64,000 nucleotides of DNA, from assembly GCA_947591785.1 (NCBI GenBank), contig CANQDK010000005.1, positions 46,416 through 110,415 on the forward strand. Direction: 5' to 3'. Made by a program: the position numbers and the translations under genes. Below, piece after piece: positions 23,288 through 31,600 of this stretch (the stretch's first letter is position 1; each line of letters opens with the position of its first letter). The notes below the pieces were generated by a model. It did not search any database. It worked only from the letters and a program-made list of their open reading frames with translations, and was not told the origin of the DNA. The DNA is from an uncultured Clostridia bacterium (GTDB lineage Bacteria > Bacillota > Clostridia > Christensenellales > UBA1242).

Positions 23288-23318
23288 AAATCCTACATAA
23301 TTTGTTGTAGGATTTTTT
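23288..23318 (+). terminator. Rho-independent terminator upstream of the prophage
   Basis: AAATCCTACAtaatttgTTGTAGGATTTTTT. Confidence 0.8.
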
Positions 23319-23350
23319 ATATTTTAATATTGTAAACAAAAATTATAAAA

Positions 23351-23390
23351 AGTTTGCATAATACCATATTTTGATAGTATTATGCAAACT
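23351..23390. repeat. Palindromic repeat copy E (upstream of attL)
   Basis: AGTTTGCATAATAC-12 nt-GTATTATGCAAACT, perfect 14-bp arms. Confidence 0.9.
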
Positions 23391-23410
23391 GTATACAAAA
23401 TATAGACTAA

Positions 23411-23440
23411 CTATGCGTAAAACCTGTCTTTTGAGTATGT
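23411..23440 (+). repeat. Left attachment site (attL), dif-like
   Basis: CTATGCGTAAAA-CCTGTC-TTTTGAGTATGT; shares the 18-nt core CGTAAAACCTGTCTTTTG with attR. Confidence 0.85.
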
Positions 23441-23517
23441 AATGTAATTTGTAATACAAAAATATTGCAAATATACGCAAGTATACATTTTTTGAGATCT
23501 TAAACCAGGAGGGGTAT

Positions 23518-23835
23518 ATGAAAAATGACATCACATTTTGGACAACGATTGCTTCTACAGCAGTTGGAATTGTTGGGTATGTTATCACTATCATTATCAA
23601 CAAGAAGAAAAATAAAGCTAGCAAGCTTGTTGAGCTTGCTAAAATTGTTCAAAAGTTGCCTGAGTTTATTGCTGAAGCTGAAAAAATTTTCGGATCCGGG
23701 AATGGAACTGCTAAATTAACATACGTTTTGAACAAAGTCCAAATAGAATGTTTAAAAAATAAAGTAGAATACAACGAAGAGCAATTCAAAGGTGAAATTG
23801 AAAACATATTAAGCACACCTGAAAAGAAGGCTTAA
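23518..23835 (+). CDS. Prophage holin-like single-TM protein
   Basis: RBS ggaggg, N-terminal TM (TIASTAVGIVGYVITIII), charged C-terminus with AKLTYVLNKVQ; LLH-holin resemblance by eye. Confidence 0.6.
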   Translation: MKNDITFWTTIASTAVGIVGYVITIIINKKKNKASKLVELAKIVQKLPEFIAEAEKIFGSGNGTAKLTYVLNKVQIECLKNKVEYNEEQFKGEIENILSTPEKKA

Positions 23836-23931
23836 ATGACAAAAAAAATGCTTAAAAAGGAAATTGACAAACTTAAGCTTGAAATAGAGCATAATAGGAA
23901 AATTATAAATTTTATTATAAAAAACCTATAA
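23836..23931 (+). CDS. Small prophage ORF, 31 aa (MTKKMLKKEIDKLKLEIEHNRKIINFIIKNL)
   Basis: ATG immediately after the preceding stop; not in the supplied ORF track. Confidence 0.4.
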   Translation: MTKKMLKKEIDKLKLEIEHNRKIINFIIKNL

Positions 23932-23954
23932 AAAATCAAAAAAAAGGAGCAAAA

Positions 23955-24074
23955 ATGAAAAAAACCGTTATGAAAAATAAAAGACGTGACCGTGCGTGCT
24001 TTGAAATCACGGCCAACAAAATTCACAAAAAAAATCTTGACACAACACAATCAAAAGGGGGGATTAGATTATGA
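23955..24074 (+). CDS. Small basic gokushovirus-type protein, 39 aa (MKKTVMKNKRRDRACFEITANKIHKKNLDTTQSKGGIRL)
   Basis: RBS aaggag, Arg/Lys-rich, ends GGIRL; ATGA overlap with the VP5-like ORF; below the track length cutoff. Confidence 0.7.
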   Translation: MKKTVMKNKRRDRACFEITANKIHKKNLDTTQSKGGIRL

Positions 24075-24331
24075 AACTTAAACTATTTGCAGTTAAAGAC
24101 ACAGTGCAAGGTGAAATGATGAACCCATTCTTGCTAAGAAACAATGAAGAAGCAAAGAGAACTTTTGCAACAGCAGTAAATTCTGGAAGAGATAATAACA
24201 TCTGTTTATATGCGAAAGATATGCAACTTTTCGAACTTGGCGAGTATGACACAATAACAGGAGAAATAACACCAAAAGTTGAATACGTATGCAGTGGGCT
24301 TGAATTTAAAGAAGAAAAAAAGGAGGCTTAA
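24071..24331 (+). CDS. Gokushovirus VP5-like non-structural protein
   Basis: FAVKDTVQGEMMNPFLLRNNEEAKRTFATAVN...YDTITGEITP pattern and genome position. Confidence 0.75.
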   Translation: MKLKLFAVKDTVQGEMMNPFLLRNNEEAKRTFATAVNSGRDNNICLYAKDMQLFELGEYDTITGEITPKVEYVCSGLEFKEEKKEA

Positions 24332-24892
24332 ATGAATTTCAAAAGCTTAACAAATTTACACGAGCCACACAAATTTGCAGAAGGTGGCTTCAAAGAAACT
24401 GTTGACGTTTATGAAGATATAATAAACGAAAAAACAGGAAAAGTTGAAACAAAGAAAACCAAAGAAGAAAACTTCTATGAAAAAATTCAAGAAATGAAAG
24501 AAAGTCAAATGCTAGAAAACATTATCAAGAGATACAACATTGATTTGAATGAAAATCACATCACAGAAATAAGAGAAGAAATTGTTGATATGACACAAAT
24601 TCCAGAAGATTTGATTGAAACATACGCAATGACAAAGAAACTTGAAACAATGTTCAATGAAACAACAGCGGACATTAAAAACCACTTCAAAGACTTTGCC
24701 GGGTTTTTGCAAAGTGTTCAAAAAGGAACTTTACAAAGTGAACTTCAAAGTCTAAGCAAAAGAAAAATAACACAACAACAAATGCCACAACAACAAGTGC
24801 AACAACAAATGCCACAACAAGAAATGCAACCACAACAACAAATAATGCAACAACCACAAAATCAAAATCAAGGGGGAATAATGTATGCCTGA
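24332..24892 (+). CDS. Gokushovirus internal scaffolding protein VP3 with Gln-rich tail
   Basis: Position immediately before VP1; charged N-half, poly-Q/MPQQ tail. Confidence 0.8.
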   Translation: MNFKSLTNLHEPHKFAEGGFKETVDVYEDIINEKTGKVETKKTKEENFYEKIQEMKESQMLENIIKRYNIDLNENHITEIREEIVDMTQIPEDLIETYAMTKKLETMFNETTADIKNHFKDFAGFLQSVQKGTLQSELQSLSKRKITQQQMPQQQVQQQMPQQEMQPQQQIMQQPQNQNQGGIMYA

Positions 24893-26588
24893 TAATAGAC
24901 AATTTGTTGAGAATATAGCTCAACTGATAAATAGACAACAAAGAACAAAATTCAATTTGACAGGAAACAACGGTGGCCTAAAATTGATGACCATGAACAA
25001 AGGTTATTTATATCCAATTTTCACACTCGAAGTTTTACCGGGGGATACATGGAGAGTTGATATTCAAGCATTAATACGTGCAACAACAATGATAAAACCA
25101 ATCATGAATAATATGTGGGCACAAATTCAATGCTTTTTCGTTCCAAACAGATTGACCTATAAACACTGGGAAGAAGTAATGGGTGAAAATAAGCAAGGGC
25201 CTTGGATAACAAATAAAGCAACTTATGAAGTGCCAAAATTAACAGCACCTGCAGGTGGGTGGAATCCAAAAACACTTGCGGACTATCTCGGAGTTCCAAC
25301 AAAAATTCCAAACTTGGAAATCAACTCGCTATACACAAAAGGTTATGCAAAAATTTGCAACGATTGGTATAGAGACGAAGACAGAATGAACTTCACACAC
25401 ATAACAGATGACGAAAAAAATTTGACAGGTGTAAACACAAAAAACTATGTGACAGACATTGAACTTGGCGGGGCATTATTTCCTGTTGCAAAAGCACATG
25501 ACATATTTACATCTTCTGCAATCGAACCACAAAAAGGCCCAACTGTTATGCTACCACTTGGAACAAGTGCACCAGTAAGTGTAAATGACCTTATGATTTA
25601 TGGAAACGGAATAACAATGGGCTTAACAGATGGAACCAATAAATTAGGCTTTGGCATAAGCACCGACATGAAAGTTTTCCCATCAGATGCCAAATACGGA
25701 AAAAATGTTGGAGATACGACAAGTGCAACAAATCACGGAAAAGCGAATGCATCATTAGGTTTAACAGAAGAACCAACAAAAAGCGGAATAACAGGAAAAG
25801 GCGAAGGAACTGCTGACCTATCACAAGCAACAGGGAGCTCTGTAAATGACCTAAGAATTGCAATAGCACTTCAACAGATGTATGAACTCGATGCACTTGC
25901 AGGCACAAGATACACAGAAATCATATTCTCACATTTTGGAGTAAGAAGCAGTGATGCAAGACTTCAAAGAAGTGAATATCTAGGCGGAAAGAAAGTTCCA
26001 ATCACAGTAACACAAGTCATTCAAAATTCAGAAACAGCAACAACACCACAAGGAAACTTAGCAGGAATGTCACAAAGCTTTGACGGAGACCACTATTTCA
26101 CGAAGTCATTCGAAGAACACGGAATATTGTATGTATGTTGTTGTATAAAAGGCGAAAACATATACCAACAAGGCTTACCTGCAAAATTCAGCAAATTCAA
26201 AAGAACGGACTATTACGACCCACTTTTCGCAAACCTTGGAATGCAACCAATTTTGAATAAAGAAATTTACGCACAGGGCAATTCAAAAGATAATGAAGCA
26301 TTCGGCTACAAAGAAGCATGGGCAGAATATAGATATTTGGAAAAAGAAGTTGCAGGAGAATTCAGAAGCAACTATGACCAATCAATCGATTATTGGCATA
26401 TCGCAAGAGACTTCAAAGAACTTCCAACAAATGGCGAAGAGTTCATAAAAGAAGGGCAATCAAACCTTGACAGAGCATTAACAGTTTCGAGTGAAGAAGC
26501 AGACCAATTCCAATGTGCATTCGCATTAAATGCAGTAGTAACTAGAGTTATGCCACCACACAGTGTGCCAGGATTAAAACGTTTCTAA
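24885..26588 (+). CDS. Microviridae major capsid protein VP1 (F protein)
   Basis: FTLEVLPGDTWRV, NRLTYKHWEEVMGEN, LAGTRYTEIIFSHFGVRSSDARLQRSEYLGG, C-terminal MPPHSVPGLKRF. Confidence 0.95.
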   Translation: MPDNRQFVENIAQLINRQQRTKFNLTGNNGGLKLMTMNKGYLYPIFTLEVLPGDTWRVDIQALIRATTMIKPIMNNMWAQIQCFFVPNRLTYKHWEEVMGENKQGPWITNKATYEVPKLTAPAGGWNPKTLADYLGVPTKIPNLEINSLYTKGYAKICNDWYRDEDRMNFTHITDDEKNLTGVNTKNYVTDIELGGALFPVAKAHDIFTSSAIEPQKGPTVMLPLGTSAPVSVNDLMIYGNGITMGLTDGTNKLGFGISTDMKVFPSDAKYGKNVGDTTSATNHGKANASLGLTEEPTKSGITGKGEGTADLSQATGSSVNDLRIAIALQQMYELDALAGTRYTEIIFSHFGVRSSDARLQRSEYLGGKKVPITVTQVIQNSETATTPQGNLAGMSQSFDGDHYFTKSFEEHGILYVCCCIKGENIYQQGLPAKFSKFKRTDYYDPLFANLGMQPILNKEIYAQGNSKDNEAFGYKEAWAEYRYLEKEVAGEFRSNYDQSIDYWHIARDFKELPTNGEEFIKEGQSNLDRALTVSSEEADQFQCAFALNAVVTRVMPPHSVPGLKRF

Positions 26589-26598
26589 GGAGTGAAGT

Positions 26599-27042
26599 AT
26601 GGAAAATCCAAACGGAGCAGTTAGAGAAAACTGGATAACAACAAATATAGGAAGCTTCTTCAATGATATAACAGGAGCAACTGCAACAAACAACTTTAAC
26701 GCAAGACAAGCTCAAATCCAAAGAGATTGGGAAATGGAGATGTCAAACACAGCATATCAGCGTGCGGTTGAAGATATGAAAAATGCCGGGTTAAATCCTG
26801 CTATGTTATATCAAAGCGGTGGACAAGGAGCAAGCACACCATCAGGAGCAAATGCAACAGGCCAAAAAGGCGGAATTGCAATGAACCTAATAGGACAAAC
26901 TGCAAACCTTGTAAACTCAATCACAAACGCGAGAAAAGTCGATGCAATTACAAAACATGACGAAATAAAATCAAATGACGTCTCAAGACTTTATAGAACA
27001 ACTGCAAGAATTGCAGAAATGTTAGCAAAATTTATGAGCTAG
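26599..27042 (+). CDS. DNA pilot/minor capsid protein VP2 (short, 147 aa)
   Basis: NNFNARQAQIQRDWEMEMSNTAYQRAVEDMKNAGLNPAMLYQSGG. Confidence 0.92.
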   Translation: MENPNGAVRENWITTNIGSFFNDITGATATNNFNARQAQIQRDWEMEMSNTAYQRAVEDMKNAGLNPAMLYQSGGQGASTPSGANATGQKGGIAMNLIGQTANLVNSITNARKVDAITKHDEIKSNDVSRLYRTTARIAEMLAKFMS

Positions 27043-27172
27043 AATCAACAAAAGTGACACGCTGGTGTCACTTAGCCACTAAATAAACAAGTATATAAAC
27101 ATGGCTAATTTAATAAATAACCTGCGTGTGCACGCACGCACGCGAGAGCGTTTATTAAATTTTGTTGATTCT
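27041..27172 (+). repeat. Nested inverted-repeat structure between VP2 and VP4
   Basis: Outer 13-bp perfect stem AGAATCAACAAAA/TTTTGTTGATTCT, hairpin AAGTGACACgctgGTGTCACTT, stem TTAGCCA/TGGCTAA, stem AATTTAATAAA/TTTATTAAATT capped by a CACGC-rich loop. Confidence 0.9.
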
Positions 27173-27185
27173 TAAGGAGTGAAGA

Positions 27186-28217
27186 ATGATAAGTTGTCCA
27201 AGACCGATGCACGCGTTCTTCACAGGTGAGAAAACCGCCGGGGGTGGTGAAAAATTGATTTTCCGAGACAGATTCACGGAAGAATTAAAATATATGCACC
27301 ACCTTCCAAAAGGCGGAGATGTTGAAGTAACGCTGACAGAATATGTTGAAATTCCCTGCGGGAACTGTGAAATTTGCAAAGCAAACCAAGCAAAAGCAAA
27401 AGCAGAAAGAGCAATAGCAGAGGCAATGAGTTGGGAACACAACGAAGTCATTAACTTAACTTACAACAACGAAAACCTACCAAAAAAGAAAAGACCAGAC
27501 GGAACGGAAGTAGCAACGTTAAATTATAAAGACGTTCAAGACTTCAAAAAAAGACTTTTGAAACAGTGGAAACAAAAATATAATGCAAATGGAATAAGAT
27601 TTCTATGTGCTTGTGAATATGGTGAAAAATATCAAAGACCACACTATCACTTAATTATGTTCAACTTTGAAGCACATGACAAGAAATTTTATGGCTACAC
27701 GTTAAAAGGCTCAAAAGAATGGGGTAGTGAAGAAATTGCTAAAATTTGGGGCAAAGGTAACATCACTATTGGAGAAGTTACACCGGCAACAATTCAGTAT
27801 GTTGCTAATTACTGTTTGAAGAAATTCAAAGGAAAAGAAGCAAAAGGTTATTACAAAGACCTTGGAATTGAACCAGAAAAGGTAACGTCAAGCAATAGAA
27901 AGGGCCTTGCGGGCGATTTTCTTGAAAAAAGGATAGAATTATACAAAAACACAGGAAAGTGCTTTGTAGGCACTGAAAACGGGCTTAAAACAATAGGTGT
28001 AAACAAATACTTTGACCAAAGAATAGCAAAAATTTATGGTGAAGATGTTTTGAAACAAATCAAAGAAGAAAGAATGCAACTTGCTAGCGACAGAGAAAAA
28101 ACAAGAGCATTCATAACAGGAATTGACATCGAAACACAAAGAGAAAATGATGAAAGACTGTTCCTAGAAAAAATAAAATCTGCCAAACAAAGAACATTTA
28201 AAAGCACAGGTTATTAA
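27186..28217 (+). CDS. Microvirus replication initiator VP4 (HUH endonuclease)
   Basis: PCGNCEICKANQAKAKAERA, CEYGEKYQRPHYHLIMFNF (HUH), IQYVANYCLKK. Confidence 0.94.
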   Translation: MISCPRPMHAFFTGEKTAGGGEKLIFRDRFTEELKYMHHLPKGGDVEVTLTEYVEIPCGNCEICKANQAKAKAERAIAEAMSWEHNEVINLTYNNENLPKKKRPDGTEVATLNYKDVQDFKKRLLKQWKQKYNANGIRFLCACEYGEKYQRPHYHLIMFNFEAHDKKFYGYTLKGSKEWGSEEIAKIWGKGNITIGEVTPATIQYVANYCLKKFKGKEAKGYYKDLGIEPEKVTSSNRKGLAGDFLEKRIELYKNTGKCFVGTENGLKTIGVNKYFDQRIAKIYGEDVLKQIKEERMQLASDREKTRAFITGIDIETQRENDERLFLEKIKSAKQRTFKSTGY

Positions 28218-28233
28218 GCTTGTGCTTTTTCTT
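28200..28233 (+). terminator. Terminator overlapping the VP4 stop
   Basis: AAAAGCACAggttattaagctTGTGCTTTTTCTTTTT. Confidence 0.8.
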
Positions 28234-28249
28234 TTTCCAAAAAGAAACA

Positions 28250-28402
28250 AAAAGGCTCCGCAAAATTACGACATTTGTCACAAATCTCTATTTTGCTCGT
28301 TCTCCCTAGGCGGGAAGCCTGAGTGTGCAGGCTGTCGGCCTCATTGTCGGCCCGGCTAGTGCGAGCGGGCAGTTTCCGTTAGCTCGTCAGCACAGAACAA
28401 TC
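28250..28402 (+). other. GC-rich multi-hairpin intergenic region of the prophage
   Basis: AGGCgggaaGCCT, GCCTGagtgtgCAGGC, GGCCtcattgtcGGCC, GCCCG...CGGGC, GAGC...GCTC in series, in an otherwise AT-rich background. Confidence 0.75.
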
Positions 28403-28440
28403 AAAAGAAAAAAATATTTAACTTTTTTTGGCAAAATTAG

Positions 28441-28469
28441 TTGACAAACAAAAATAACATAATTATAAT
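28441..28469 (+). promoter_or_regulatory. Sigma-A-type promoter of the RHH gene
   Basis: TTGACA-17 nt-TATAAT; overlapped by TAATACAaaaTGTATTA (28466-28482). Confidence 0.8.
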
Positions 28470-28525
28470 ACAAAATGTATTACAAAAATAAATACAAATT
28501 TATATCAATAAAAGGAGGTGAAAAA

Positions 28526-28675
28526 ATGACAAAGGTTCTTTACCAAGTTAGACTTGACGAAGATATAGTGCAAGGAATTGAAACAATCGCTAAACAAAAA
28601 AATAGAAAAAAAAGCGAAATTGTTAGAAAAATTCTTGAAAATTATGTTGAAAATTACAATTTATACAACAAATAA
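28526..28675 (+). CDS. Ribbon-helix-helix (CopG/Arc-like) regulator
   Basis: MTKVLYQVRLDEDIVQGIETIAKQKNRKKSEIVRKILENYVENY; RBS ggaggtg; start moved from 28475. Confidence 0.75.
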   Translation: MTKVLYQVRLDEDIVQGIETIAKQKNRKKSEIVRKILENYVENYNLYNK

Positions 28676-28700
28676 AAAAAACAAAATATTGTATGAATTA

Positions 28701-28720
28701 TGTTGCATAATACACTATAT
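28701..28720. repeat. Palindromic repeat copy F (half unit, inside prophage next to attR)
   Basis: TGTTGCATAATACACTATAT. Confidence 0.6.
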
Positions 28721-28729
28721 CTAACCTAA

Positions 28730-28759
28730 CTATTCGTAAAACCTGTCTTTTGCGAATAG
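28730..28759 (+). repeat. Right attachment site (attR), dif-like near-perfect palindrome
   Basis: CTATTCGTAAAA-CCTGTC-TTTTGCGAATAG; 12-bp arms with one mismatch, 6-bp centre. Confidence 0.87.
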
Positions 28760-28959
28760 ATTTGAATTATGAAACAATCAAAAATTTTCATCTCCCCTCA
28801 AAAATTTTTCGGTGTAACTAATTGAAAAGCACCAAAAATATATTCTTAAATTGTAGTTGAAAACATTTCCCTTTTTGGAATTGTTATTCCATCAAAAATG
28901 ACATCTCAAAGGATTTTTCATTAAGGAAAGAAGTTTTCTCTTTTATAAGAAATCGTTCT

Positions 28960-29514
28960 TTATTGAAGTTCTTTCAACATCTCTTTTGCACGAACACTTC
29001 CACCCTTTTGGGCTTTTTCAAAATATTCCCTCGCTTTTTCGTTATTCTTCTCAACTCCCTTGCCTTCGAGATAGAACTTTCCCATATCGAAGCAAGCACC
29101 ATAGTGTCCAAGTTCTGCACTTTTTTCAATATATTGAATTGCTTGCGAAAAATCTCTTTTTACTCCACCTATGCCATAGTTGTGATATGCTCCCAGAATG
29201 AAATGGGAATACATATCCCCTTCCTCTGCAAGTTTTTTCAGTTTTGGATATGCCTCCGCAAAAAGTTTGTTTGCAAGTTTGTTGTCTTTCTCTATCACGC
29301 CCTCTGGCTCACTTTCGCCATCATCATAAAGAAACATCGCATAGCCATATTCACATCTTGGGTCTTTCAAAACCATATAGCCATATTTATATCACTTGAA
29401 CGATGTTTCATAATCCTGTTTACATCCGTTTTCTTGACTGTAGTAACTTCTGCCAACAATATATGCGGCAAGTCCGTTTTGCAAGGCCTTCTTTTTTAAT
29501 GTTTCAATTGACAT
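28960..29514 (-). pseudogene. Sel1-repeat protein with an in-frame TGA at codon 41
   Basis: MSIETLKKKALQNGLAAYIVGRSYYSQENGCKQDYETSFK*YKYGYMVLKDPRCEYGYAMFL...; TGA at 29392-29394; same frame continues into the track ORF 28960-29376. Confidence 0.75.
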
Positions 29515-29583
29515 TTTTACCTCTCCCTTTTCTTTGATGACATTTTATGTTGATGTTTTAGATGTTTTTGTAAATTTGTTTTA

Positions 29584-30744
<1,161 letters not shown>

Positions 30745-30801
30745 TTATTTTTAAATAAATAATTTAAAAACTAATTTTTAATCACATAAATTCTTAACGA
30801 A

Positions 30802-31029
30802 TTAGTCCTCATTTTTAATTTTTGTGAATCTCAGCATTCTTTTGCCATCTTTTTCAATCTCTTCATTCCACATTGATTTTGGCCTTACCCAAACTTGTCC
30901 ATTGCCATAAAGTGCAATATAAACAACCATATCTTCTAATGTTTCGCTGTGTTTTGCAAGTGCAAGAACTTTGTATTGATTCCCTTTATAATGTTTATAT
31001 GTTGCTCCTATTTCAATATCTTGTTTCAT
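30802..31029 (-). CDS. DUF1653-like protein
   Basis: IGATYKHYKGNQYKVLALAKHSETLEDMVVYIALYGNGQVWVRPKSMWNEEI. Confidence 0.75.
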   Translation of the reverse strand: MKQDIEIGATYKHYKGNQYKVLALAKHSETLEDMVVYIALYGNGQVWVRPKSMWNEEIEKDGKRMLRFTKIKNED

Positions 31030-31046
31030 ATTTCTCTCCTTTTTTA

Positions 31047-31586
31047 TCAGAGTTGCAAACTTATTTTTGCAACCAACTCTTTCTTACCAAATTTGAGTTG
31101 TGAAAATTCCTCAATTTTTCTAAATCCCAAATCATAAAAAACTTTCAGAGCATTTTCTCGGTTTTCTGGAACATTGTCCGTCAGAGCATCGATTCGTTGA
31201 AATCTTGCTTTTTCAATTAGTTTTTGCATCGCTGGTCGCATATATCCCTGTCCTCGAAATTCGTTTTTGATTAAAATTCCAACACTTGCACTGTTGCTTT
31301 TTTCATCCTTTCTGAAGTTTACATAGCCGACAAATTTTTTGGTTTTTTCATCTTGAATATAGGCAAAAAACATATTTGGATTTTTTATCTTTTCAATCCA
31401 AACGTTCCACATCGCTTTTGGAAAATCAATGCATCCAGTTTCAAAATGATAACCATCGCAATATAGGTCGTAGCCAGCATTGTATGACATTGTGTTTGGG
31501 TCTTGATTGCATTCCTGCCTAAACCACAAATCATCAAGTTTTGGCTCATACAAAACAATTTGTTTGTTTTCTTTCAACTTAAGCAC
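31047..31586 (-). CDS. GNAT N-acetyltransferase
   Basis: VGILIKNEFRGQGYMRPAMQKLIEKA. Confidence 0.8.
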   Translation of the reverse strand: MLKLKENKQIVLYEPKLDDLWFRQECNQDPNTMSYNAGYDLYCDGYHFETGCIDFPKAMWNVWIEKIKNPNMFFAYIQDEKTKKFVGYVNFRKDEKSNSASVGILIKNEFRGQGYMRPAMQKLIEKARFQRIDALTDNVPENRENALKVFYDLGFRKIEEFSQLKFGKKELVAKISLQL

Positions 31587-31600
31587 CTCGCTTTTGAAAT

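Larger units (their letters stand above)
23407..28759 (+). mobile_element. Integrated gokushovirus-like Microviridae prophage (about 5.32 kb unit)
   Basis: Gene set VP5-like, VP3, VP1, VP2, VP4 homologs bounded by direct repeats CTAACTATkCGTAAAACCTGTCTTTTGmG (27/29 match). Confidence 0.93.

Noticed and set aside
23351-23390. Perfect palindrome interpreted as a terminator
   Set aside because: No T tract follows, and the sequence matches the dispersed repeat family; a separate terminator lies at 23288-23318.
28960-29514. TGA read as Trp (genetic code 4)
   Set aside because: Several intact genes (rsfS, phosphatase, rpiB) terminate at TGA, so code 4 is unlikely; a nonsense mutation is simpler.
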